This document shows, piece after piece, positions 25,352 through 35,214 of a stretch of DNA of 64,000 nt. The stretch is taken from contig NZ_CP077172.1 in the NCBI RefSeq assembly GCF_050231725.1, positions 1,116,001-1,180,000 on the forward strand. Direction: 5' to 3'. A program made the translations under genes and the position numbers. Within the stretch, counting starts at the first letter, position 1. Every line of letters begins with the position of its first letter. A model generated the notes under the pieces. That model did no database searches. It had not been told where the DNA came from and worked only from the letters and a program-made list of their open reading frames with translations. This DNA is from Fusobacterium nucleatum_L. GTDB lineage: Bacteria > Fusobacteriota > Fusobacteriia > Fusobacteriales > Fusobacteriaceae.

Positions 25352-25429
25352 TTTATTCCTCCTAATATTTAATATCTAAGCTAAGTAATACATAGGCTAA
25401 TTGTAAAACCGAGCTTAAATTCCTTGAGT

Positions 25430-25458
25430 ATTTTAACAAAAATATTTAAAAATGTCAA
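25430..25458 (-). promoter_or_regulatory. Promoter for rpsO
   Basis: On the minus strand, TTGACA (25453-25458), a 17-base spacer and TAAAAT (25430-25435). Confidence 0.75.
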
Positions 25459-25464
25459 TAATTA

Positions 25465-27615
25465 TTAAATATTTTCACCTTTCATTATGGCTTCAAATTC
25501 ATCTCCCATAATAGTTTCTTTTTCTAATAATATTCTTGTTACTTCTTCTAACTTATCTCTATTTTCATTTAAAATACTTAAAGCTTTTTGATATCTTTCA
25601 TTGATTATGCTTCTAATCTCATCGTCAATTTCTTTCCCTGTTTGTTCAGAGTAGTATTTACTTTGGAACATATCTCCTTCTCTTGTTCCATCTAATAAAA
25701 CAGGTCCAAATTTTTCACTCATACCTAATTTTGTAACCATTTGTTGTACCATTCCAGTTGCAACTTGAATATCGTTACTTGCCCCAGATGTTATATTATC
25801 CTTACCAAAAACAATTTCTTCTGCTGCTCTTCCACCAAAGAATATAGCAATTTCATCCATAAAATATTTTTTAGAGTAAACTAGTTTTTGTTCAGCAGGA
25901 AGTGATAAAGTATATCCACCAGCTTGCCCTCTTGGAATCATAGTTATCTTATGAACTTTATCTTCTCCTCCTACAACAAAGTTTACAATAGCATGTCCAG
26001 ATTCATGGTAAGCTACTATCTTTTTATCAGTTTCTGAAACAACTTTAGATCTTTTTTCAGGACCCATTTGTACTTTTTCAGAAGCTTCTTCTAAGTCTGC
26101 CATAGTTATTTCAGACCTACCTTCTCTTGCTGCAAGTATAGCCCCTTCATTTAAAATATTAGCCAGATCAGCTCCTGCCATTCCAGCAGTTTTCTTAGCA
26201 ATAATTTTAAAATCCACATCTGCTGCAAATTTTTTACCTTTAGCATGAACTTTTAATATTTCTTCTCTACCCTTTACATCAGGCATATCTACAACAACTT
26301 GTCTATCAAATCTTCCAGGTCTTCTTAAAGCTTTATCAAGCACATCAGCTCTGTTAGTTGCTGCTAAAACTATTATAGTTTCTTCAGTACCAAAACCATC
26401 CATTTCAACAAGAAGTTGATTTAGAGTTTGTTCCCTTTCATCATTTCCTCCACCTTGTCCAGTTCCTCTTTTTCTACCAACAGCATCTATTTCATCTATA
26501 AATACTATACAAGGTGCATTTTTTCTTGCTTTACTAAATAAATCTCTAACTCTTGAAGCTCCAACTCCAACAAACATTTCTACGAATTCAGAACCAGACA
26601 TACTAAAGAAAGGTACTTTAGCTTCACCAGCAACTGCTTTTGCAAGTAAAGTTTTACCAGTTCCAGGTTGTCCTAAAAGAAGAACACCCTTAGGAATTTT
26701 TGCTCCAATTTTCTTAAATTTTTCAGGTTCTTTTAAGAAATCAACAACTTCTTTTAATTCTTGTTTAGCTTCATCAATCCCAGCAACATCAGCAAAAGTT
26801 ACATTAGAAATATTTTCTCCATTTTCTTTTGCCTTAGATTTTCCCATATTGAATATTTGAGGTCCACCACCACTTCCACCTCTATTCATTCTATTTAACA
26901 TAAATACTAGGAATCCTATCATTATGATATAAGGTAAGAAAGCCAATACTATACTAAGTAATAGAGAAGGTTCAGGTGGATCAACAGATTGAATCATTAT
27001 AGAATTATTATTTATAATGTTCATTAAATTAGAATCTTCTCCTAGTCTATTTGTTATAAGTCTAGCTCTAAAACCTTGAACTTCTTGTTCTTCTTTTAGT
27101 CCTAGTTTAGCTTTAAGACTAGTTGATTTATTTTGGTTGACTGAATTTAATTTATCAAGGTTTTCCTTAGAGCCATATATATAGCCATCTCTTTCTTGTA
27201 CAACATTGATAGTTTTATTTTCAATGTTTTGAATAAAAGTAGAATAACTTATATCATTGGCTTTAACTTTTGAATTTTCTTCCATCATATTAGGAACAAC
27301 AAATGCTAAAGTTATTATAAAAACTAACATAAGTAGACCTTTAAAATTAAAATTTATTTTTACAGCCTTTCCAACAACTCTTCTTTTATCATCCTCTTTT
27401 TTATTATTAAAAGGATTATATTTATTCTCTTGTTTTTTATTTTCATCAGATGATTTTTCATCTTCATTTTGAGTATTTTCATCTTGTTGATTTTCTGTTT
27501 CAGGGACTCTTTCTTCTGTTTCTTTATTTTCTTGTTTCTTATTCTCTTGATTCTCATGAATTTCAGAGTCATCTTTGTTTTTTAAATCTTCATTTTCAAA
27601 TTGATTATCGTTCAT
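25465..27615 (-). CDS. ftsH: ATP-dependent zinc metalloprotease FtsH
   Basis: 716 residues. A hydrophilic Asn/Glu/Lys-rich extension covers residues 1-90, TM1 93-109, a periplasmic segment, TM2 217-240, then the AAA+ domain with Walker A GQPGTGKT (315-322), Walker B FIDEID (372-377) and arginine finger region RRPGRFDR. The zinc motif is HESGH (537-541). It degrades membrane and short-lived cytosolic proteins. The usual GPPGTGKT and HEAGH are slightly altered. The extended N-terminus is about 80 residues longer than in E. coli. Its ATG overlaps the tilS stop (ATGA), so the genes are coupled. Confidence 0.97.
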   Translation of the reverse strand: MNDNQFENEDLKNKDDSEIHENQENKKQENKETEERVPETENQQDENTQNEDEKSSDENKKQENKYNPFNNKKEDDKRRVVGKAVKINFNFKGLLMLVFIITLAFVVPNMMEENSKVKANDISYSTFIQNIENKTINVVQERDGYIYGSKENLDKLNSVNQNKSTSLKAKLGLKEEQEVQGFRARLITNRLGEDSNLMNIINNNSIMIQSVDPPEPSLLLSIVLAFLPYIIMIGFLVFMLNRMNRGGSGGGPQIFNMGKSKAKENGENISNVTFADVAGIDEAKQELKEVVDFLKEPEKFKKIGAKIPKGVLLLGQPGTGKTLLAKAVAGEAKVPFFSMSGSEFVEMFVGVGASRVRDLFSKARKNAPCIVFIDEIDAVGRKRGTGQGGGNDEREQTLNQLLVEMDGFGTEETIIVLAATNRADVLDKALRRPGRFDRQVVVDMPDVKGREEILKVHAKGKKFAADVDFKIIAKKTAGMAGADLANILNEGAILAAREGRSEITMADLEEASEKVQMGPEKRSKVVSETDKKIVAYHESGHAIVNFVVGGEDKVHKITMIPRGQAGGYTLSLPAEQKLVYSKKYFMDEIAIFFGGRAAEEIVFGKDNITSGASNDIQVATGMVQQMVTKLGMSEKFGPVLLDGTREGDMFQSKYYSEQTGKEIDDEIRSIINERYQKALSILNENRDKLEEVTRILLEKETIMGDEFEAIMKGENI

Positions 27616-28958
27616 ATTACCTCCTCCACTGTGATTAAAACTTTTATATGTTTACTTTCATTTTTGTTTATTTTAGGAATATAAGCTTTTTTTACATTAT
27701 AAATCCAAAATATCTTATTGTTATATAGAAAAATTGGCAGTCTATCTCTTGTATCTTTAGGAACTTTTTGATTTATAAAAATCTCTTTTATTTTTTTAGA
27801 ATGCTTTTCATCTAAAGAAATTTTGTCACCATCTTTTCTATACCTGACTTCTATTATATCATCATACAGAGCATCTAGTAAATATTGATTTTTTTCCTTT
27901 GGAATATCTAGGTTTTCGACTATATTAACAGTGATTTTAAAATTATCAAAAATTTGTTCACTTGGAATTTTTAATTGAATTACACTGTTATTAATAGAAT
28001 AATCTTCTATTTTTTCTTCAATGTATAGATGACTGTAGTCTTTAACTATTCTATAAGTTTTATTTAAATCAATTTTTTTAGTTCCATTGCTTTTTATTAG
28101 ACTACTAATCTCATCAATTTTGTTTCTATTAACTTCTATATTTTTTTGATTTAAGAATAAACTCAGTAAATTTTTTCTATCAAAATTTGATAAAATCTTT
28201 ATTTTTTCTAAAATTATTCTATTTTCTAAATCAATAAAATCACTTAAATTTAAAGAGTTGTTTTGATTATTTTCTCTAATTTCTTCAATCAAAGAGAAAA
28301 TTTTATCTTTAAATTTAATATTATATCTTTCCTCAATAAAAGGGATTAAATCTAATCTTATACTATTTCTAGTAAACTCATTTTCAAAGTTTGTCTTGTC
28401 TATTTTATATTGAATTTCATTTTTATTCAAGTATTCAAGTATATCTTTTTTATATATTTCTGAAATAGGTCTTATAATATTATTATTTTTTGTTTTTATA
28501 CCCTCTAAGCCTTGTAAGGAAGTCCCCCTTGTAAGTCTAAATAAAAAGGTTTCTATTTGGTCATCTTTGTTATGTGCAGTTGCAATTTTATTAGCTCTAA
28601 CTTTTTCATAAATTTCAGAGAAAAATTTATATCTTTCTTCTCTACCAACTTCTTCAAGAGTTTTTCCTATTTCTTTAGCTATTTCTTTAACAGGAATTCT
28701 CTTAATAAAAATTTCTAAATTATTTTTCTTAGCATATTCAAAAGAAAATCTTTCATCAGAGTCTGCATCCTCACCTCTTAAAAGATGATTTATATGAACT
28801 AAATAGATTTTAAAATTAATAAAATCTTGCAACTTTTTTAACATTTCCACTAAAAAAACTGAGTCGGGTCCACCAGAGAACCCAACTACAATATTATCAT
28901 TATTTTCAATTAGATTATATTTTTCATTAAGTTTTAATATTTCTCTAAATAAATCCAT
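27612..28958 (-). CDS. tilS: tRNA(Ile)-lysidine synthase
   Basis: 448 residues. The N-terminal ATP-pyrophosphatase domain has the PP-loop SGGPDS (about 28-33) and later ATAHNKDDQIETFLFRLTRG; the C-terminal TilS domain contains YRKDGDKISL and the ending ...IYNVKKAYIP. It converts the wobble cytidine of the AUA-reading tRNA(Ile) to lysidine. The coupling of tilS with ftsH (4-base overlap) is conserved in many Firmicutes. It lies 8 bases after mltG. Confidence 0.95.
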   Translation of the reverse strand: MDLFREILKLNEKYNLIENNDNIVVGFSGGPDSVFLVEMLKKLQDFINFKIYLVHINHLLRGEDADSDERFSFEYAKKNNLEIFIKRIPVKEIAKEIGKTLEEVGREERYKFFSEIYEKVRANKIATAHNKDDQIETFLFRLTRGTSLQGLEGIKTKNNNIIRPISEIYKKDILEYLNKNEIQYKIDKTNFENEFTRNSIRLDLIPFIEERYNIKFKDKIFSLIEEIRENNQNNSLNLSDFIDLENRIILEKIKILSNFDRKNLLSLFLNQKNIEVNRNKIDEISSLIKSNGTKKIDLNKTYRIVKDYSHLYIEEKIEDYSINNSVIQLKIPSEQIFDNFKITVNIVENLDIPKEKNQYLLDALYDDIIEVRYRKDGDKISLDEKHSKKIKEIFINQKVPKDTRDRLPIFLYNNKIFWIYNVKKAYIPKINKNESKHIKVLITVEEVI

Positions 28959-28966
28959 AGTCCCTC

Positions 28967-29902
28967 TTATTTATTATTTTTTTGAAAATCCAAGTGTTCT
29001 TTATATGTTTTACTGAAAAAATGTTCTCCTCCACCTTTTGTAACAAAGAATAAATATTCAGTATCTGCTGGGTTATAAGCAGCATTAACAGAACTAACAG
29101 TTGGGTTACAAATAGGTCCAGGAGGTAATCCTTTATTTTTATATGTATTATAGGGAGAATCAATTTCTAAATCCTTATAATATATTCTTTTCTTTTCGTA
29201 GTTAAAAACAAAATTGACTGTTGAATCAGCAGATAAAGTCATATTTTTAGCAATTCTATTATAGAAAACAGATGCCATAATAGGTTTTTCGCTTTCAACA
29301 GCTGCTTCTCTTTCAAGTATAGATGCCATTATAAGCTTTTGATAAAATTCATCTTTATCTGGATAGTTTTCCACTGGGAATTTCTTTAAAAATTCTCTTA
29401 AAAATATATTAATTATATCTTTTTCATCATAAGATTCAGGTATAAAATAAGTTTCAGGATATAAATACCCCTCAAAATTTCCATCAGGAGTTGGATAAGG
29501 AAAATCTATTTCTTGAAATGCTTTTTCAAAGTTTTCTCTACTTCCCTTTCCATTAGAAACCAATTTAGATATAACATTTTTAACTGTATGTCCTTCTATT
29601 ATTGTAAATTTAAATACTTTAGATTTACCACTTTCAAGCATAGAAACAAGTTCTATGATGTTGAATTTTCCTCTCAACTCGTAGTTACCTGCTTTTATAT
29701 CTTTTCCACTGTTTTTAAATTTTAAATATAGTTTGAAAAAAGGATTATTTGACACAGGTAAAACAGACAAAGATTCCTTTAAAGGTTTATCTTTATCTAT
29801 TTCTAAAACTAAATTATATTTGTCTTTTTTTGTGAATTGATAGGTAGTTGCCCCTACTAAAATTAAAATTATTATGGAAATAGTAGCAAATAATTTTTTC
29901 AT
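28967..29902 (-). CDS. mltG: Endolytic murein transglycosylase MltG
   Basis: 311 residues. One N-terminal membrane anchor (about 4-22), a LysM-like segment, then the YceG/MltG catalytic domain with FEGYLYPETYFIP, MASILEREAAVESEKPIMASVFYNRI containing the catalytic Glu, and the C-terminal NPTVSSVNAAYNPADTEYLFFV. It cuts nascent glycan strands and so sets their length. It is part of the helicase-fic-mltG-tilS-ftsH run. Confidence 0.94.
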   Translation of the reverse strand: MKKLFATISIIILILVGATTYQFTKKDKYNLVLEIDKDKPLKESLSVLPVSNNPFFKLYLKFKNSGKDIKAGNYELRGKFNIIELVSMLESGKSKVFKFTIIEGHTVKNVISKLVSNGKGSRENFEKAFQEIDFPYPTPDGNFEGYLYPETYFIPESYDEKDIINIFLREFLKKFPVENYPDKDEFYQKLIMASILEREAAVESEKPIMASVFYNRIAKNMTLSADSTVNFVFNYEKKRIYYKDLEIDSPYNTYKNKGLPPGPICNPTVSSVNAAYNPADTEYLFFVTKGGGEHFFSKTYKEHLDFQKNNK

Positions 29903-29939
29903 TTAAATCTCCTATTTTTTATACTTCTTTTCTTCTAAT

Positions 29940-30569
29940 TCAACTTTCATTATCTAAATTATGAATATCATAGTTGGACATATTTTCATATCTATAAGAT
30001 TGATTAATATTTGACATAAACACATCTCTATTGGAAATGTTAGATGTTAAATTTTCTTTAAGCAAAGTTTTTATCTCTAAAGAATTTATTACACTTCTTT
30101 TCATTGCAGATAGATAGTCTTCTTTGTCTATCTTTTGCCAATCTACACATTTTCCTAGTTTTTTAATTAGTAACAAATCTAGCCATATTCTAGTTGTTCT
30201 ACCATTTCCTTCATAAAAAGGGTGCATTATATTCATTTCAACATATTTATCAACTATATCTTCAAATGTATTTTCTTTCATATTGGAAACTGTTTTTAAA
30301 TTATCTTTCAAATACATTGCTTTACAAAACAATGTATCTCCTTTTTTTATATCATGGTTTCTTATTAATCCAGCTGTTTTAAAACAATCTTGAAAAAGAT
30401 ATTGATGTATAGCTTGTAAACCTTTAAAAGTTCCTATTTCAAATTTTGAAAATATATCTTTATCAAATAGTTCTTTAGCTCTTTTTTTACTTAAATATTC
30501 CTCTTCTTTTTCATCAACCAATCTTTTTAAAATTGTGTTATTCACTTCTCTAAAAGTGTATTTATCCAT
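29940..30569 (-). CDS. Fic family adenylyltransferase, class III-like (self-inhibited)
   Basis: 209 residues. The catalytic motif HPFYEGNGR is at 116-124, matching HPFx(D/E)GNGR. Near the C-terminus SYRYEN (191-196) fits the inhibitory (S/T)xxxE(G/N) motif, and the preceding NRDVFMSNIN resembles the C-terminal inhibitory helix region of the Neisseria enzyme NmFic, making this a class III stand-alone Fic. Such enzymes transfer AMP to targets such as GyrB or ParE when released from inhibition. It is 17 bases after the helicase gene and 37 before mltG, an odd position within a housekeeping operon. No antitoxin gene adjoins. Confidence 0.88.
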   Translation of the reverse strand: MDKYTFREVNNTILKRLVDEKEEEYLSKKRAKELFDKDIFSKFEIGTFKGLQAIHQYLFQDCFKTAGLIRNHDIKKGDTLFCKAMYLKDNLKTVSNMKENTFEDIVDKYVEMNIMHPFYEGNGRTTRIWLDLLLIKKLGKCVDWQKIDKEDYLSAMKRSVINSLEIKTLLKENLTSNISNRDVFMSNINQSYRYENMSNYDIHNLDNES

Positions 30570-30586
30570 AATATTTCACCTTTAAA

Positions 30587-32173
30587 TTATTTTTTAGATT
30601 TAGCTTTTTCTATTAGTGGTTTTTTTCCTTTTCTATTTTGTGCAAAAGCTTCAACTATTATTTCAGCTTCTTTAAAAGGTACAGAAACAAATGAGAAACC
30701 TTCATAAACTTCTGCATTTTTAATATAGCTTTGTTTTACTTTAGCTTTTTTGATAATAAATTCAACTAATTTTTTAGGTGTCATACCATCTTTTCTTCCC
30801 ATAGCAATGAAAAGTCTTGTTTTACCAGTATCCTCCATTTTGACAGGGGAAATTTCATTGTAGTTGCTTTCATCTAAAACATCACTATATGATAATTTTA
30901 AAAGAGAGGCAACGATATTTTCTGCATCTTCCATTTTAAGTAAATCTTTAGCTAATTTTTTAAATTTATCATAGTCATTGTCTATTAAAATTTGTCCAAT
31001 ATCATCTATAATTCTAAACTTTTTAGCTTGGATAACATCTTTAACATCAGGTAATTTTTCTTTTTTAATTTCTGTTTTTACTGCCTTTTGAATTTGTAAA
31101 AGTCTTCTATACTCTTGTGGAGTAATAAAAGTTATAGCAGTTCCCTCTTTACCTGCACGCCCTGTTCTTCCTATTCTATGTACATAGCTTTCAACTTCTT
31201 GTGGAATAGCATAGTTAATAACATGACTTAAATCATTGATATCTATACCTCTTGCAGCCACATCAGTTGCAACAAGAATGTTGATTTTCTTAGTTTTAAA
31301 TCTTTTTAAAGTAACTTCTCTATAATTTTGCCCTATATCTCCATGTAGACCTTCAGCATCATAGCCTCTGTCATTTAATCTTCCAACAATTTCATTTACA
31401 TCAGTCTTTGTTCTACAAAAAACAATTCCATAAAATTCTTTTGTTAAATCTATAATTCTACATAGTGCTTCAAACTTATCTCTTTCATTTACTTCAAAAT
31501 ATATTTGTTCTGTTAAATCTGTCGTAAGTTCTCTACTTTTAACAGCTAGAACTTCATATTCTTTCATATGAGTTTTAGCAACTTTCATAATTTCTTCTGG
31601 CATAGTTGCAGAGAAAAACAACATTCTCTTATCTTCATTTGTAAAAGTTAGTATTTTTTCAATATCTTCAACAAAGCCCATATTAAGCATTTCATCTGCC
31701 TCATCTAAGATAAAATATTTTAATGAGTTTAACTTCAATAATTTTCTTTCAATTAAATCTATAACTCTACCAGGTGTACCTACAACTACATCAACACCAG
31801 TTTTTATAAGTTTTCTTTGGATATCTATTGATTGTCCACCATAAACAGGAATTACTTTCATCTTTTTACTTGTACTTAAACTATTCATTTCTTCAGCAAC
31901 TTGAAGAGCTAGTTCTCTTGTTGGTGTTAAAACGATTGCTTGTATATGTTCTAAATTCTCAAAGTTCTCTATTATTGGTAAAGAAAAAGCAGCAGTTTTA
32001 CCTGTTCCCGTTTGTGCTTGTCCTATTATGTCTTTATCATTTTTTAAAAGTGCAGGTATTGTTAATCTTTGTATAGGTGTAGGAGATTCATATCCTTTCT
32101 TTGACAATACTTTTAATACCTTTTCACTAAGCCCTAATTCTCTAAATTCTTTTAATTTTTCTAATTGTTCCAT
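30587..32173 (-). CDS. DEAD-box RNA helicase with DbpA-type RNA-binding domain
   Basis: 528 residues. Helicase motifs in order: the Q motif (PTPIQ), AQTGTGKT, PTRELA, DEAD (LDEADEML), SAT, and HRIGRTGRAG. The last 80 residues have the DbpA RRM-like fold (RLFIAMGRKDGMTPKKLV ... FSFVSVPFKEAE). Members (DeaD/CshA/DbpA) remodel rRNA during ribosome assembly or act in RNA decay and cold adaptation. It leads the five-gene minus-strand run; GGTATAATA upstream supplies an extended -10. Confidence 0.93.
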   Translation of the reverse strand: MEQLEKLKEFRELGLSEKVLKVLSKKGYESPTPIQRLTIPALLKNDKDIIGQAQTGTGKTAAFSLPIIENFENLEHIQAIVLTPTRELALQVAEEMNSLSTSKKMKVIPVYGGQSIDIQRKLIKTGVDVVVGTPGRVIDLIERKLLKLNSLKYFILDEADEMLNMGFVEDIEKILTFTNEDKRMLFFSATMPEEIMKVAKTHMKEYEVLAVKSRELTTDLTEQIYFEVNERDKFEALCRIIDLTKEFYGIVFCRTKTDVNEIVGRLNDRGYDAEGLHGDIGQNYREVTLKRFKTKKINILVATDVAARGIDINDLSHVINYAIPQEVESYVHRIGRTGRAGKEGTAITFITPQEYRRLLQIQKAVKTEIKKEKLPDVKDVIQAKKFRIIDDIGQILIDNDYDKFKKLAKDLLKMEDAENIVASLLKLSYSDVLDESNYNEISPVKMEDTGKTRLFIAMGRKDGMTPKKLVEFIIKKAKVKQSYIKNAEVYEGFSFVSVPFKEAEIIVEAFAQNRKGKKPLIEKAKSKK

Positions 32174-32295
32174 TCTTCACTTCCTTTTTATTAATTCTTT
32201 TTATTATACCACATAATATTGGAATAGAATATAAAATATTAATTTAATTAGAAAATATATGGTAAAATAAAAGAAAAACTTTTGGGGAGTATAAA

Positions 32296-35124
32296 GTGGA
32301 GAATATTTTACTAGAAGCATTAAAAACAAGTAGTATAGATTTTAATATAGATTCAGATGAGAAGTACCAATATGAGTTAATAAGTAATGGAGAAGAAAAA
32401 ATTGTCACAAGACTTAGAAAATACTTTGAGGATTGTGATGAGTTTATAATCTCTGTTGCTTTTATAACTATGAGTGGTATTTCTCTTTTTTTGGAAGAAT
32501 TAAAAAACTTAGAGAATAGAGGAATTAAAGGTAAAATTTTAACAGGGGATTATTTAACTTTCACAGAACCAAAGGCTTTAAAGAAACTCCTATCATACAA
32601 GAATATAGATTTAAAAGTTGCAACTAATAGGAAACATCACACTAAGGCATATTTTTTTAGAAAAGGGAATGTTTGGACTTTAATTGTAGGAAGTAGTAAC
32701 TTAACACAGGGAGCATTGACTATAAATTTTGAATGGAATATAAAGGTAAATTCTCTTGAAAATGGAAAAATTGTTAAATCAGTTTTAGAAACTTTTAACA
32801 AAGAATTTGATAATTTAAAAACTTTAACAGAAGAAGATATAGAAAATTATCAAAAAAAATATGAACAACTTAAAAAGCTAATTGAAGTAAGTAGTCAAAA
32901 TATAGACTTAGATGAAATAAAACCTAATTCTATGCAAGTACAAGCCTTAAAAAATTTAGAAGAAACTAGAAAAGAAAATGATAGAGCCTTGCTTATAAGT
33001 GCAACAGGGACTGGAAAAACTTACCTTTCTGCCTTTGATATCAAGCAAGCTAAGGCAAAGAAAATACTTTTTGTAGCACATAGAAAAGTTATTCTTGAGA
33101 GGTCTAAAATTAGTTATCAAAGAATTTTAAAAGATAAGAAGTTGGAGATTTTTGATTCTAATTTTCAGATAAATGATAAAGGTGAAGTAGTTTTTGCAAT
33201 GGTACAAACCTTAAATAAAGAAAAGAATTTGAATATTTTTCCAAAAGATTATTTTGATTACATTATTATAGATGAAGTTCATCACGGTGGAGCTAAAACT
33301 TACCAAAGTATTTTTAAATATTTTAAAGCTAAATTTTTATTAGGAATAACTGCAACTCCCGAGAGAACAGATGACTTTAACATCTATCAACTATTTAATT
33401 ATAATGTCGCTTATGAAATTCGTCTGCAAGATGCTATGAAAGAAGAATTATTATGTCCTTTTCATTATTTTGGAATTTCTGATATTGTAATAGATGGGGA
33501 AAGCATAGATGAAAAGACATCTATCAAAAATCTTACTTCTGATGAAAGAGTAAGACATATTTTAGAAAAAAGTAAATATTATTCATACAGTGGAGAAAGA
33601 TTACATTGTCTAGTTTTTGTTTCAAAAGTTGAAGAAGCAAAAATATTAGTTGAAAAGTTTCTAGAACAAGGAGTAAAAGCTCTTGCTTTAAGTTCTGAAA
33701 ATTCTGATAATGAAAGAGAAGAAGCAATCAGAAAATTAGAACAAGGCGAGATAGAATATATCATATCTGTGGATATATTCAATGAAGGAGTGGATATCCC
33801 TTGTGTTAATCAAGTGATACTTTTAAGACCTACTACTTCTGCAATAGTATATATTCAACAATTAGGTAGAGGTTTAAGAAAACATAAAAGCAAAGTTTAT
33901 ACAGTTGTTTTAGATTTTATTGGTAATTATGAGAAAAACTTTTTAATTCCAATAGCAATTTCTCAAAATAATAGTTATGATAAAGATTTCATGAAAAGAT
34001 TTCTTATGAATGCTACAGATTTTTTAGCTGGGGAAAGTTCTATAAGTTTTGATGAGATTTCAAAGGAAAGAATTTTTGAAAATATTAATAAAACTAATTT
34101 TTCTAATAGAAAACTTATAGAAGAAGATTTTAAATTGTTGGAAAAACAGTTGGGAAGGATACCTTATCTATATGATTTCCATATAAAGAATATGTTGTCA
34201 CCTACTGTGATTTTAAAATATAAGAAAGATTATGATGAGGTTTTAAAAAATATAGCACCTAAATATAGAAAGGGAAACTTAAATAATATTGAAAAGAAAT
34301 TCTTGATATTCTTATCAACTTTCTTTACTCCTGCAAAAAGAATACATGAAATGTTAATATTAAAAGAAATATTAATTAAACAAAAATTAAACATAGAAGA
34401 AACAGAAAAAATATTAAAAGATAGGTATTCTTTAAATAATCAAGAAAAGAATATAAGAAATGCTTTTGAACATCTATCTAAAGAAATTTTTATAACTCTA
34501 TCTACAACTAAGGCTTTTGAGCCTGTATTATATAAAAAAGATGAAGAATATTATTTAGATGAAAATTTTAAAAATTCTTATAAAAATAATTCTTATTTTA
34601 AAATTTTAATAGATGATTTAATAAAATATAATTTAGCTTTTGCAGAAAAAAACTATAATAATTTTGTAAAAGAGTCAATAAAACTTTTTGGAGAATATAC
34701 AAAACAAGAAGCATTTTGGTATTTAAATTTGAATTTTAACAATGGTTTCCAAGTAAGTGGCTATACTCCATTTGAAAATGAAAGAAAACTTTTAATTTTC
34801 ATAACTATGGATAATCTATCTGAAAGAGCAGATTATTCGAATGAATTTTATGATAGTCAGACTTTTAGTTGGTTTTCAAAATCAAGTCGTTATCTAATAA
34901 AAGATAATAAATTAACTATTGAGGGAAAGATTGCAGAAAATTTTTATGAAATAAATGTTTTTGTAAAGAAAAACAATGGAGAAAATTTTTATTACTTAGG
35001 AGATGTTGAAAAAGTTTTATCTGCAAAAGAGATAAAAGATAGTCAAGGAAAGTCTATGGTAAAATATATTTTTAAATTAAAAAAAGATGTTAAAAAAGAA
35101 TTGTTAGACTATTTCAATATGTAA
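32296..35124 (+). CDS. PLD-like plus superfamily II helicase, DUF3427 protein
   Basis: 942 residues. Residues 40-190 form a phospholipase D-like nuclease domain (HHTKAYFF with HxK, then VGSSNLTQGAL). A superfamily II helicase follows with SATGTGKTYLS (Walker A), DEVHHGGA (motif II), GITATPER and QLGRGLRKHK (motif VI). The C-terminal 350 residues match the DUF3427 architecture. GTG 32296 is used, with GGGGAG upstream and TGGTAAAAT as extended -10. Such proteins are widespread DNA-repair or defence-type enzymes of uncertain role. It sits next to, but separated by ridA from, the defence island. Confidence 0.85.
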   Translation: MENILLEALKTSSIDFNIDSDEKYQYELISNGEEKIVTRLRKYFEDCDEFIISVAFITMSGISLFLEELKNLENRGIKGKILTGDYLTFTEPKALKKLLSYKNIDLKVATNRKHHTKAYFFRKGNVWTLIVGSSNLTQGALTINFEWNIKVNSLENGKIVKSVLETFNKEFDNLKTLTEEDIENYQKKYEQLKKLIEVSSQNIDLDEIKPNSMQVQALKNLEETRKENDRALLISATGTGKTYLSAFDIKQAKAKKILFVAHRKVILERSKISYQRILKDKKLEIFDSNFQINDKGEVVFAMVQTLNKEKNLNIFPKDYFDYIIIDEVHHGGAKTYQSIFKYFKAKFLLGITATPERTDDFNIYQLFNYNVAYEIRLQDAMKEELLCPFHYFGISDIVIDGESIDEKTSIKNLTSDERVRHILEKSKYYSYSGERLHCLVFVSKVEEAKILVEKFLEQGVKALALSSENSDNEREEAIRKLEQGEIEYIISVDIFNEGVDIPCVNQVILLRPTTSAIVYIQQLGRGLRKHKSKVYTVVLDFIGNYEKNFLIPIAISQNNSYDKDFMKRFLMNATDFLAGESSISFDEISKERIFENINKTNFSNRKLIEEDFKLLEKQLGRIPYLYDFHIKNMLSPTVILKYKKDYDEVLKNIAPKYRKGNLNNIEKKFLIFLSTFFTPAKRIHEMLILKEILIKQKLNIEETEKILKDRYSLNNQEKNIRNAFEHLSKEIFITLSTTKAFEPVLYKKDEEYYLDENFKNSYKNNSYFKILIDDLIKYNLAFAEKNYNNFVKESIKLFGEYTKQEAFWYLNLNFNNGFQVSGYTPFENERKLLIFITMDNLSERADYSNEFYDSQTFSWFSKSSRYLIKDNKLTIEGKIAENFYEINVFVKKNNGENFYYLGDVEKVLSAKEIKDSQGKSMVKYIFKLKKDVKKELLDYFNM

Positions 35125-35130
35125 AATTAT

Positions 35131-35160
35131 TTGACAGATATATTAAATAAATTTTATAAT
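35131..35160 (+). promoter_or_regulatory. Promoter for ridA
   Basis: TTGACA (35131-35136), 18 bases, TATAAT (35155-35160). Confidence 0.75.
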
Positions 35161-35214
35161 GTACAAAGAAAAGTAGAATTTCAATACAAATAATTTAAAA
35201 GGGAGATGTTTAAA

